The translations under genes and the position numbers were made by a program. Below, one piece after another: positions 12,762 through 25,149 of a stretch of 64,000 nucleotides of DNA. The DNA is from Glandiceps talaboti. Its lineage: Eukaryota > Hemichordata > Enteropneusta > Spengelidae. Location of the stretch: NCBI RefSeq assembly GCF_964340395.1, contig NC_135568.1:15030276-15094275 (forward strand), in the 5' to 3' direction. The notes beneath the pieces were generated by a model. That model searched no databases and had not been told where the DNA came from. It was given only the letters and a program-made list of their open reading frames with translations. The stretch's first letter is position 1. Every line of letters begins with the position of its first letter.

Positions 12762-13532
12762 CTTTGAAAACAAGGTCAAATGCCATTGTCATTCGATACG
12801 AGTGGAAACCCACCAAGTACCACTGAAAGTATTATAGACAGATTTGACACTTTTCTGTGTACCAAAAGACAGAAATAACAAAGGATTCACAGTTATGCAA
12901 TTCTCAAATTATTGGGTGATAAAATATGTAAATGAAAACATCGTCATATTTGTGAACTTTTGATGGACTCAGTGTACGCTACATCATGTGCACGATTAAA
13001 AAATTCTGGATGATATAATGTAGAGAAATAGACTGTCATCTGTGAATAGTTTGCTCAAATATTCAGCACTGCGTATGTCAAGTGTCAGGGTAGGACATGT
13101 TGCCTACTTTATCTTATCGAGTCTTCAGTAACATGATATCACAGTTTATTTATTGCCAGGGGGGGGGGGGGGGTTCAAACGAGCTTCCTGTCATACAGTG
13201 CTTGCAGATTCATAAGTGCTCCCTCTACGGTAAACATATAGAGGTTCTTCGAACTTTTTAAACGTTAAATACTAGCTATTTATTTTCCAGTGAAATGAAG
13301 ATGGGGCTAAATAGGGAAATCGTGAAATAAAGAAAGATGGAAATGGAGAGTTAATAAGAGATGAGAGAAATGAGAAATTAAATGAGCCAAGTTTATCTCT
13401 TAGTCCTACAATCAGTTGCAATATGCCTCAGTAGCAAACATTCAGATTAATTGTTATCATAAGTATATGGCTGATAGCCTGATAGAAAAATGGATGAAGA
13501 TGTGTATCTTAATTAAGGTGTAGAATGTACAG

Positions 13533-13584
13533 TTTTAGCACAACTGAACTAATAAGGTTCAGTCGTGCTATAGGCATGGAAGAG

Positions 13585-13633
<49 letters not shown>

Positions 13634-14840
13634 GGGTGTATGTGTATGTGCAAGTGTGTGTGTAAACAACTTAAAGTCAAAAACCGCTTGACCGATTACC
13701 ATGGGTGTCTAGTTGGGGAATTGTTCAAATCAAAATGATCTTTCCACGGTGTGTGATTTGGGTAAAAAAAATGTGATTTTTGGTCAAAAAACTAAAACTC
13801 AGAAACTACCGGGCATAATGGTCTGAAACTTAGTAGGAACAGTCTTAGAGGTGTGTAGATTAAAATTTGTTCATTTCATGATGATTCTGGGGGTGTTTAG
13901 ATGATGAAATATTAAGTATGTTATGATCTCATCAGCGATATGCAAATTAGGTGTAAAAATATGAATTACGGTCAAAAATTTATATCTTTCAAAAAGTACT
14001 TTGCCAATAAGACTGAAATTTGGTGAGATGTTTCTAGACGTGTTATTCTACTGATTATGTTTAAAACATTTAGACACAATTGGCCCTGACAACCATGACC
14101 ATGCCCTTAGCAACAACCAAATACCAGTATATTTTGCTAAATTAACAACATCATCTGGTAGGCAAGTGATCAAACATTCAAAAATGTATGCAAATATCCC
14201 TAGCAACCATGACCACGCCCATACCAACAGCCAAAAGATGTTGTATTTCACAAAGAGAACAGGGATTATAGACAAATGGGCAAACATTCAAAAAGTGTAT
14301 GCAAATACGCCTAGCAACAAGACCACGCCCATAGCAACAGCCAAGTTATTGCATATATTGCAAAGATAACAACAGGGATTAATAGACAAGTGAATAAACA
14401 TTCAAAAAAGTGTATGTAAATTTGCCTAGCAACAAGATCACGTCCATAGCTACAACCAATTGATTATGTGTATTGTAAAGATAACGACAGGGATCAATAG
14501 ACAACTGAATAAACATTCTAAAAATGAATGCAAATATACCTAGCAACAAGACCATGCCCATAGCAACAGCCATATGATGATGCATATCACAAAGATAACA
14601 TCAGGGATTCATAGACAAGTGAACGAACATTCAAAAATGTATGCAAACATGTCTGGCAACATGACCACGCCCACAGCAACAGCCAAATGATCGCATATAT
14701 TGCAAAGATAACAACAGGGCTGGATAGGTAACTGGATAATCATTCAGCAATTGAACACATATACCTAGAATCGATCAGCATGTGGATAAACATTTTTTTT
14801 AAATGTACAGTTGTGCCACAACGCTATTGGCGCTATTTTT
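13533..14840 (+). mobile_element. Inverted-repeat element R, full copy upstream of CYP20 copy 2
   Basis: The element starts with TAGCACAACTGAAC, followed by GTGCTATAGGCATGG and a (CTGT)n run. It ends with CAGTTGTGCCACAACGC and TTGGCGCTATTTTT, so the two ends carry inverted AGCACAACTG-like sequence. The interior holds about five tandem units of roughly 115 bp with CCACGCCCATAGCAACAGCC and AACATTCAAAAA. The matching upstream region of copy 3 (around 25,850) lacks it. No transposase frame is visible, so it is non-autonomous. Confidence 0.75.
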
Positions 14841-14844
14841 TGGT

Positions 14845-15905
14845 TTCTGCTTTGTTGTATCAAATAGAGCAAGTGAACACTAACCTACAAGGGGTTGTAC
14901 ATATTTCTATTAATCACTGCTATCCATGGAAAAAAGGTAAGACAGACATGATTTTTATCACCTCATAGTCTTTTTTATTAAATTTATATCAAAATGTTTA
15001 CATATACCATTCCTTGATAGGCAGAAAATGATTTGACGGATGTAAAATGATGTGATTCCATAAAATACACTGTGTATAGATATTAGAATACTGTTTTTCA
15101 AAGATAGATATCCATTAGACGAATAGGAAAATCAGTTTTGTTTTCTAGTTTATGATGTTATCTCCAAAACCTCTTCTATGAGAGACGCCGTACGCGTGTT
15201 GGGGTGTCCCAACCCATCGTCCCAACCCGAAGACACCATATATCACAGGCTATGGTGTCCAAAGTAATGGCAACCCTTGCTGCAAGAAGAACTGGCTATA
15301 GGTGACTTTTTACGTTTCCCACGGCGATCACCCGGAACAAGACAAACGACACAAAACGATGGAAATAGAGGGACACCTAGCCGCTTTCACCACATTAGAT
15401 TTTAATCAGAATGGGTAGACGCCGCACTGAATATTTTCGCAAACTCGTCACATTGTATAGTATAAGGTAATAATAATAACTACCCCTTAAAGACAACGAA
15501 ATTTAGGACATCATACACTAAAAACCTATGCCCAGATCAAATCGCTATTGATAACGTTCATTAATATCACTTGTGGAGACGTTAAACGTAATGATATTCA
15601 CATTGAACGTCAGCAAACGTCTTTTTGATATGGCATACACAAATAAAATGGTGACCCACCTTCATTATCAATGTTATCTCGTATGTTCACTAAACTGAGA
15701 CATCTTTCAAATTAGGTAAATTTTGGAAAAAATACTCATACACAAATGAGACACCAAGTTCATATACGACCCTCTACTAAATTAACGGCATAATCATAAC
15801 CAAACTGTACAGTACATTGCTTACATTCATACATTACATTTCGCAACAGTATCTCACATGCGACTGTACATAGGCTACCATCATTTTTAAATGACATAGT
15901 ATCAG
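14845..15905. other. 5' flank of CYP20 copy 2 and spacer to copy 3
   Basis: 14,845-15,240 aligns with 25,870-26,240 upstream of copy 3 (for example the block around GAGCAAGTGAACACTAACCT). 15,245-15,905 has no partner in the window and seems to be the spacer between duplication units. No gene seen. Confidence 0.55.
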
Positions 15906-17263
15906 AATTTACCTATATAACTGTACCAGATACATAAATGTATACAACAACACTGAAATACTACTGAAGTTATGATCATTTTCGACAATTCAGTTTATTA
16001 ATACAGTAAAGCATTTTCTGAAACTTTTGGAGAATCTACCAAACCTGTATTTCGAGATAATTGTGAAAAGTTAAACCGAAATCTCATGAAAGTCGACGAT
16101 TATTTAGATTAAAAGCGAAGGGATGCTAGTGTCCGGAACGAGCTACTCCCGTCCTTCGGCTTTCTTCGGCAACCTTCTGAAGCGCAGTTCGACGTCTTAC
16201 CTTAAGACAGATGACAATAATCTCTCCACTGTGACTGATTATAATACTTAGATATGACCTCTTATCAAAGTATACTTAATTTAATTTCTTTTACTAACAG
16301 TGAGCCATACTTCATCACTTGGCAGAGTTACAAAACCATACTTGCGTTGTATATTTTGTCCCTCTACCAAATGAAATTTAAATTTTCGTAGTACAGCCAC
16401 CAAGAAAACAGTTGCTTCGGCATACGTTATACGATATCCAGGACAAACTCTTTTCCCAGCAAATCCGAAAGGTGAGAACGCTAAAGGATGACGTTTGGAC
16501 GCCTCTTTAGACGAAAACCTATCTGGGTCAAATCTGCAATCAAAATATTAAAAAAGATGTTATATGTTAGCCCTATTCTACAGTATTCCATCCATTGAAG
16601 GAGAAATAAAGGATATAAATAAACTTGGGGTTCTGGTGAGCCATTTCATGATTTCACATCACATAATTTTCTCTCGATCGGTTGCCAAGAAATACCAATT
16701 GAAAAACTCTTTCACATCTATACTTCTTTCAGTGGAACACCATCGCATCTGAAGCAAATAAGTCTAAAATGACTCTACTTCAAATCTAACCATAAAGATT
16801 CACACTCTTGTATAGTACAAAGAGAATATCCAGGGTTGATAGATTAGTAAATGGAACACAAAACTTATCAGACAGCTACACACCAAGAGAGTGCCGAGCA
16901 GGGGTCTAATAATTTGCATATTATGGATATTTGGCATTTCTAAATATGAATTAATCCTATAATACATAAATCAGTACTTTACAAAGTAAATGAGTGCATT
17001 GTATATCATAGCCATGTGAAGTGGTTCAGGAAATATTTACAATAGATTACAGATAATGTAATCAAAATGATCTGTAAAAATTGTCAAAAGAGCTTTAGGA
17101 AATAACTTGAAGGTATTTAATATTTTTACCTGTCAGGATTCGGCCATATTTTCGGATCCTGGCTAACCACTCCAAGGGCATGGACAACAGCAGTCTGTTT
17201 AGTAATGGTAATGTCTCACAAAAAGGTATACAAAGAATTCAAACATACATTACATAGATTTCC

Positions 17264-17535
17264 AGATGCATGTACGCACACTCGCACGTACATACGTACG
17301 TACGCACATGCATGAACGCACGCACGCACGCACGCACGCACGCATGCATGCATGCATGCAGGCAGGCAGGCAGGCAGGCACACGCACGCACGCACACACA
17401 CACATATGTACATACATACATACATACATACATACATACATACATACATACATACATACATAGGTACAAGCATACATACATACATACATACATACATACA
17501 TACATACATACATACATACATACATACATACATAC
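17264..17535. repeat. (ACGC)n-(AGGC)n-(ACAT)n microsatellite in CYP20 copy 3 intron 9
   Basis: Blocks of GCAC/ACGC, GCAT, GGCA and ACAT occupy most of the intron and end about 50 bp from the exon 9 donor. It is the counterpart of the array at 4,929-5,370. Confidence 0.95.
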
Positions 17536-17930
17536 ACGAAGAAGATAAACACCCAGGGAATTTTCTTATCAACTTTAAAAGACTTACCCCCTTGGGAATG
17601 GTAAATCCCTGTATCTTCATGTCCTTCTCGTAGTTAACCCTTGCAGCAAAAGGCGCAATCGCTGAACATCGCATGGCTTCATCAAAAACCCGTTTCGTGT
17701 ACCTGAAAATGTCGAATTATAGCGAATAAACATAAAATCAAGTACAATGAATGCTTTAACCCCCCCCCCAGCTTTGTCATCAATGTTATTTATTTAGTCT
17801 ATTGATTTGTGATTTCCAATACACAGTAATGAGCTTAGCCTCCCTTACTGATTTCCACAACAACAACAAAACATTTGAGAAACTATAGTTGGTCTTTGTC
17901 TAATATGCTCATCTGCATGCATGCATGCAC

Positions 17931-17932
17931 AT

Positions 17933-18009
<77 letters not shown>

Positions 18010-18048
18010 AAGACAAAAAGACAAAAAGACAAAAAGACAAAAAGACAT
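17931..18048. repeat. (AGAC)n then (AAAAGAC)n microsatellite in CYP20 copy 3 intron 8
   Basis: About 18 AGAC units are followed by five units of a 7-mer AAAAGAC. The 7-mer looks derived from the 4-mer by A insertion. Confidence 0.95.
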
Positions 18049-19469
18049 CTGCATGTGAATTTTAAATTCTGCAAAATTAATATTTTCATTAATAATATTA
18101 TTTATAAAAATTTTAATCCAAGGATGATGTTCTGTCAACTAATTATGTTTACATATTGTGTTGAAAGCAGACTTACACAAGTTTTAGCAGCGTGTTGTGC
18201 TCTACTGTGCCATCTTCACCAAGAACATCAGTAATCTCTTTGTACACTTCATCTTGGATTTCAGGATGTTTTGTCAGATAATAAAATGCCCACACCATCA
18301 CTGCAATGATAAGATTATAATCAGAATGACAGAAGAAAGATATGGTAAATGAATTATTACAAAAGAAACCTAGTCTTTCAATGTCCACGATTCTAATACT
18401 AATCACTATGCGTATTGTGTCGTGGTAAACAGAGAGACAAATGTGCGCCATCTTGATTTATCAAAAATTTTGCATTCTGTTCAGTTCAGTTCTATACCTT
18501 TGCACATCGACCCTTTGAAAATATCGTGTGTGTAGCAGACCCCACTTGGCTTATCCTGTTGTATTGGTGACAGTAGGCAAAATCTTGCTCAATATTTTTA
18601 TTTATTATGTGTACCGCCATTAGATGATGTCTGCATTCACAGACACTGAGCCACGACATTTCTGGGATGTCGCTGTATAAAAACATTTTTCTGCATACAC
18701 AAAATCTTCTCATTATAGTTATTGAGCAATATGTTGATTTTACATAAAACATGGACGCCATTCAGTCATTCAGTCAAGAGCATAGTAAGATTATTCAAGT
18801 GTACGATGTCTCATGTTCGGTGAAACTGCTACACAAGATCTACAAGAAATTAGTCATATGTAAAATCCATTGAGCGTTTGTAATATGAAAGAAATGGCTT
18901 GGCTTACATTGTACTTGTAAGATCAGTGTAATGATATCAGCAAGACTGTCATACCTATCCACGTTGACTCCAGTGTCTGTCAGTATCTGAGCCATTGTAG
19001 AATAGTGGATTTTTGCAACACAAATGTATGACCAATCAGTTAAATTATTAAAGTTGAAAGAGGTACGTAACATGTAAGTAACGACTATGATATTCATATT
19101 TGTGCCAGATTTGGCTAGACACGGACACAGAGCCATGGATTGCCGCACAAACGGACAGAACATCGGAAGCCCATGCTCTGACCTTTGGGGATAAAGCATT
19201 TTCAAAGCAGTTCTTTAATAGAATTTTGGTAGTTAATGATATGATTTCGCTCTTGTAGTAAAGGCAGTATTTATTTGACTTACTGAAACCTGTTGTGTGA
19301 AAGCTAGCCATAAAGTATGAGACAGCATCACTCAGTAGTCTTTCTTCAGTTGGACAATTCTCTATTAGTACATCAATAAAACTACACTCCTGCTCACCAG
19401 GTGGGTTATCATATCGATGCTGAACTGCTTGACGCATTAAATCATGCCATTTATTCAGGGCTGTGAAAG

Positions 19470-19473
<4 letters not shown>

Positions 19474-19567
<94 letters not shown>

Positions 19568-19664
19568 TGGGTGGGTGGCTAGGTGGGTGGGTGGGTGGAT
19601 GGGCGAGTGAGTGAGTGAGTGAGTGAGTGAGTGAGTGAGTGAGTGAGTGAGTGAGTGAGTGAGA
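19474..19664. repeat. (ATC)n-(AAC)n-(GGGT)n-(GAGT)n microsatellite in CYP20 copy 3 intron 6
   Basis: Four different simple repeats abut one another between exons 7 and 6, at the place where copy 2 has ATC and GAGT runs. Confidence 0.95.
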
Positions 19665-20115
19665 AATAACAAAATGAAGCCTTACCATGAACGAATTTCT
19701 CTTTCTTTGGTTTATCTCCTGCTATTTGTTGATTCAATAATGCAAACGTCTGTGAAAATATAGAGTAATTTCCATGAAATATTCGTTAAAATATGATTTC
19801 TTCATAAAGCTTTAACAGCTACAAGCAAGCGCCATATCACTCTGAAAATAGTTTATACCTTTCACTTCTAGTTTCAAATGTTGATATATTTCTTGACAAT
19901 GTCATATTAAAGTAAGCTTACAGTTTCGTAGTGACGTAGGAGAGACACGGCTTTTTCGTCATTATCAAAGAAATCACCAAATGCAGCGCTACTTGTTGAT
20001 CGGATCACATACACTGAAATGTATTCTGATATCGCAATATGTTCTTCAGGAGGAAGTGATAATATCTTCTTCACCATGGCAGCAGCTATCTATATTGTTA
20101 TAAGAATTGAGAATA

Positions 20116-21567
20116 CTACCACATGTAAACTGAATGCCTCACATGAGGGCCAAACCATAGATTTTTGTTCCTAGTTCACACATTTTTGGAACGGAAATTC
20201 TGCGCTATAGCTATCATACATGATGTACCCCGTAATTGGAATATTAGTTTTATGAAACTCTGTGAAATTTGAAGCTTGCATACTTAAGATATTGCCTAAT
20301 CATAGAAAAATCGTTAATTATGCAAATGAACCATTATAATTATACACTACATGAACAAGGTTTAATGGACACGTACACTTCTTAACTATCAATGTATGTA
20401 TTAAATTATCTGAAATTAAGGCCGAATTATCACATATGAATATTTATGCAAATTACACACACTGCTATTCAAAAGTACATAATCAAATACGTGTGCTTTA
20501 TTATGGCTGACGCATGTACCAAATTATATGGAATTTGAATTTTGCATACTTATGATATACCCTAATTACCGAAAATCAAAATTTCCGAATTACCGAAAAT
20601 CAAATTTCTCATTAAAACTAAAAGCTACATCAATTACATATGCGCTTTGCTATGTTTAATTTATGACATACAAAAATATAAGAAAGTTTAAGCTTGCATT
20701 ATAAGATATAATCTAATTATCAAAGGTCAATGGATAGACCAAATTAGATTATATTATTCCATATAATTTGGCACATACATCAACCATGACAAATTATATC
20801 CTATAATAAAGCCTTTTTGTACAGTTCTTAGTTTTAATAAGTAATTTGCATAATTCATGACTTTCGATTATTATATCTTAAGAATTCAAACTTTAAATTT
20901 CATTCAAATTGGTAGATACACCAATCATAACAAATGTATGAAACACGTGTTTGATGTAGTTTTTGTGCAGTTTTTCATTGTGGTGTGTACTTTGCATAAA
21001 TAATCATGTTTGATAATTAGGCAATATGTTTAGAATTCAAGCTTTAAATTTCAGATAATTCATTGCATGCATTGACGGTAAAGAAGTGAATGTTATGATG
21101 ATTCCTTTAAAGCTTGTTGATGTAGCTTATAATTTAATGTTAATTTGCATAAATAATGATTTTCCGATAACTAGGCTATATGCTAGTTATGTAAGCTTCA
21201 AATTCCATAAGGTTTCATATAATTTCATTTTCCAATAAGGGGTACATCATGTAAATATGTGTGTAGGACCAAAAAGCTATGGTTTTGCCCTTACATTCAG
21301 TTTAAATCTGGTTAAACTAAATTTGCATATCAATAAGGGAATCCCCATGTCGTGAGCAATTCTTACTCTACACACCCCTAATAACTTTCCCACCTGATTT
21401 CATGCAAATCTGTCGAGTAACTGTGGTGTTTAAGTGTTTTGACTAAAGATCATGTTTTTGTACCCAAAACACATCTCCAATGCTATCGTTTTCATTTGAT
21501 TAAGTCTCCATAGTGTCCCCACCAAATATCAGCGCAATCGGTCTAACGGTTTTTGATTTTACGTCGG

Positions 21568-21622
<55 letters not shown>

Positions 21623-21683
21623 TGCATTTCACCAGGCCTATAACACTACTGAACCTCAGTTCAGGTGTGCTAAAAATTGACTA
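20116..21683. mobile_element. Foldback element in CYP20 copy 3 intron 4
   Basis: Roughly 20,130-20,700 and 20,760-21,310 are imperfect inverted repeats of each other, centred near 20,725. For example CATGATGTACCCCGTAATTGG at 20,220 pairs with CCAATAAGGGGTACATCATG at 21,230. AAATTTGAAGCTTGCATAC pairs with GTAAGCTTCAAATTC, and GGGCCAAACCATAG with CTATGGTTTTGCCC. The right part (21,340-21,683) has a (CA)n run and ends in TTCAGGTGTGCTAAAA, the terminus of element R. Copy 2 lacks it in the same intron (between 9,225 and 9,641). No protein frame seen. Confidence 0.72.
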
Positions 21684-22710
21684 AAATGAGGAAATTGAAA
21701 TCTCACTATATGTACGCATAGCTATCAGTTTATGTAGAGGAAACAGGATATGGGATAAGATTATAATCAAGATGAACATTTATGACAAAACAAAGGAGAT
21801 TAAAAGTATCGTACTGAACCCCATGCGCACATACTCTCTCTCGAACAATGGCCTACTACTTTTGTTTTACCATGTTTTGTTTTTGATAAAGATTGTTGTA
21901 AGAGTGATATGGGGTACGACTTACCTTTACGAAGTTAGGGTAATGGTTCCTAATACCTTTGTGACTGAATGAGGGATCATACACTCTTCGTCGTTCAATT
22001 ATATCCTCTCCATTAGCATATTGAATACTTTGTGGACCAATGAGAGGTTTCACGAATTCAAAGAGTTCGGCTAGAAAGAAAATCAAAAGAGTTCGAGAAA
22101 TAAATAATAGTTAAGAATTAAAGTCATGAAAACAGTGTGTGAAACAACATATACCAAGGCCTTGTCTGTAATTCAATAAATTGCAAAAATAAAATGTGTA
22201 AAATGTTGGTTATTGTACGTGGACCTCTATACTTTGGTAGTTAATGAACAATCTGCATGTACTTGTACTTGTACAAGGGTATCTACACAGGTAATGACTT
22301 TTTCACTGCTCTGTCTATGGTGAACGTAATAGCTTGCTTGTTGATGTGAAAGTTATTTATCGATGGCAAAGTCCAATATAAATATCAATGTGGCATCCAT
22401 ATGATCACTAGTCTTTATTTATGTTAGAAGCTGACTGTAATACCAAGATCCCTAAATCCCAGGTTTCTGTGAACATAACCTTACATGTTCTAGGACGGAC
22501 ATTATTAAGAATAACACAAAACACATACGGGGTCTATCCGATTGTTTGATGTGATCTTTAAAAGGCTTCTGGTGATCCCAAACTGACAGAGTAGTCCTTT
22601 CCATACCAGAATGATGCTACTGGACCATATTTGGAATGCAACCTCATCAAGAATTCATGGAAACTTCCAGCTTCATCTACATCTGGAAGATTTCCTTTTC
22701 TGCAGACAAA

Positions 22711-23798
22711 AAAATAGCGCCAATGGCGATTTAGCACAGCTGCATAATTTATGTGGGGTTTTCAATGTTTACACGAAATTGCTATTGTTGGTATGGGCAA
22801 TAACTTCATTGCTGGATAAATTATGTCAAGCTTTTTGGAAGTTTATTCATTTGCCTAACCATCTATGTTTTGCTATTTGCAATTCACTATTGCTATCGGT
22901 ATGGTCTTGTTGCTAGGCACTTGTGCATTCTCTTTTTGGATGTTTATTCACTTACCTATCAATCGCTATTTTTATCCTTGCAGTATTCGCCATCATTTGA
23001 CTGTTGCTATGGGCGTGTTGTTGTTCTTAGGCATATTTGCATACATGGATTGAATGGTTAATCGCCTGTCTATTAATCTGTGTCATTATCTCTGTAATAT
23101 ACATCATCATTTTACTGTTGCTAAGGGCGTGCTCATGGTTGCAAGGGCAAGTTGGGTCAAAATGTGTTGAACAGTACCTACAGAATAACACCTCCAGAAA
23201 CATTCCCAACAAATTTCAGCCATATTCACCGTGTAGTTTTCGAAATACAAGTTTGTGACCAAAATTGAGATTTTTAGACCCAATTTGCATAGTGCAAATG
23301 GGATCATCATGTTGTGAATACACCTTCATCTACACCGCCCCAGAAGCATCCCCATTGAATTTCAGCCCAATTTTGCGCAGTAGTTTTGGAATGATAGATT
23401 TTTGACCAACAAAGACACATTTTTTAGAACTAATTTGCATATCACTGATTGGATCACCATGTCATGACCGATTCCTTAATCTAAGGCACCCCTGAGGACG
23501 TTCCCACCAAATTTCAGCCCAATCAGCTCAGTATAGATTTTTGACCAAAGGGACATGTTTTTAAATCTAATTTGCATATCACTGAGGGGATCATAATGTC
23601 ATGAACAATATTTAATCTAAACACTCCTAAGAACGTTACCACCAAATTTCGGACCAATCTGCCCAGTAGTTTTGGGGTTTAGGTTTTTTGCCCAAAAATC
23701 ACATTGTTTTACCCAAATCACACACCTGTGATGCAATCATTTTGCTTTGGACAATTTCCCAACTAGACAACATAAGTAATGTCCCCACGCACACATGC

Positions 23799-23855
<57 letters not shown>

Positions 23856-23868
23856 CAGACAGACAGAC

Positions 23869-23911
<43 letters not shown>

Positions 23912-23980
23912 GTCAGACAGACAGACAGACACTCTACCAAACCTACAGCATTATGGAACTTTATTAGTTCAGTTGTGCTA
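22711..23980 (-). mobile_element. Inverted-repeat element R in CYP20 copy 3 intron 2 (precise insertion)
   Basis: The left end reads AAAATAGCGCCAATGGCG then TTTAGCACAGCTG; the right end reads TTAGTTCAGTTGTGCTA. Copy 2 has GACAAA directly joined to ACCAGG at 11,166-11,177. Here GACAAA (to 22,710) and ACCAGG (from 23,981) flank the element, so the borders are known almost to the base. The insertion sits 11 bp from the exon 3 acceptor. Inside are CCAC/GTGG-rich blocks, CTAATTTGCATATCACTGA repeats and an (AGAC)n run at 23,795-23,930. Confidence 0.82.
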
Positions 23981-24185
23981 ACCAGGAAATCATCGGAGAT
24001 GTACTAGGAATTTCAACAATTAAAAGTAATACAAGTGATTGGAAGAACTGTGTTTAGTATTCAAATATTATGGAAGTGTTACTTGATTATAACTGGTTTA
24101 GTCCTGGGCTTAGGTAAAACAAAAAAAATTTCTGCAGAGCTGAATTTCCACATGCCAAGCTTTTAGGACAATCATTGTATTTTAT

Positions 24186-24245
24186 ATTATATTATATTAT
24201 ATTATATTATACTTTACTTTACTTTACTTTACTTAACTTTAACTA
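24186..24245. repeat. (TTATA)n-(CTTTA)n pentanucleotide repeat
   Basis: Short runs of two related 5-mers in CYP20 copy 3 intron 2, next to exon 2. Confidence 0.9.
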
Positions 24246-24465
24246 TATGTTATATTACTTAAAAAGTTTCAGCATTTTCATGTCAAAAGAATTCGCATTA
24301 AGAGAATCATTTGCATTATTATTTACTCGATATCCAATTATACAAACTACGGAAATGGCATTCATACTCAGGGTCAGTTTTCATCATTCCAGGAATTACA
24401 GCTGTTCGGTTTTCGGGAATGGTACCAGTCGGACTCTGGAAGGAAAAAGACTGATAGTCTTGAAA

Positions 24466-24815
24466 TACATACATACATACATACATACATACATACATAC
24501 ATACATACATACATACATACATACATACATACATACGTACGTACGTACGTACATGTGTACCTACATACATACATACATACATACATAGTACATACATACA
24601 TACATACATACATACATACATACATGTATACCTACATACATGCATACATACATGCATGCATACATACATACATACATACATACATACATACATACATACA
24701 TACATACATACACACATACACACACACACACATACACACATACACACATACACACATACATACATACATACATACATACATACATACATACATACATACA
24801 TACATGCATGCATGT
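24466..24815. repeat. (ACAT)n microsatellite in CYP20 copy 3 intron 1
   Basis: About 350 bp of ACAT units interrupted by GTAC, ATGT and CACA variants, starting about 30 bp from the exon 2 acceptor. Confidence 0.96.
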
Positions 24816-25149
24816 ATGTGTGTATGATACATTCATAAAATCTTTGCCAAGAGAAATCAACTCAAAAATTCTAGACCACCTCCTTCCCTCCTATCAATCT
24901 AAAAGTAAAGGGGTTCATAGTTCAGCTGGTCATTCTGCAATTGTATCAAATCAAATCAGGATATGTGCATGTAGACAAGAAATTCATAAAATAATCATTA
25001 AGTTTGTGAGACGTATATAATGTTATGATTATCTCATATCTCACCTTTACAGAGAAGAACGCTGTCTTCAGATAGTAGAGTACAATGGCAACAAGAAGTG
25101 CAACAGTCACGATCACCACAGACACCGCCATCTTTGAAACTGAGGTCAT

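Larger units (their letters stand above)
16281..25131 (-). pseudogene. CYP20: CYP20-like cytochrome P450, copy 3 (11 exons, one frameshift in exon 3)
   Basis: Exons: 25,045-25,131; 24,368-24,435; 22,529-22,699; 21,925-22,070; 19,922-20,089; 19,686-19,749; 19,284-19,460; 18,177-18,300; 17,588-17,702; 17,130-17,194; 16,281-16,533. Ten exons match copy 2 exactly in length and phase. Exon 3 is 171 nt instead of 170: an AAA run became AAAA on the plus strand, so GCC TTT AAA reads GCC TTT TAA. The stop is at 22,560-22,558, after 98 residues. Downstream exons are otherwise clean and keep ASFHTTG, EAMR, FDPDRF and GKRVCPG, and end in VSKRN. An earlier in-frame ATG exists at 25,149. This is either a young pseudogene, a segregating null allele or a sequencing error in a short homopolymer. 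Its introns hold two large element insertions absent from copy 2. Confidence 0.88.

Noticed and set aside
13533-14840. CRISPR-like array because of regularly spaced repeats
   Set aside because: The units are about 115 bp with diverged repeats and no unique spacers, inside an animal mobile element.
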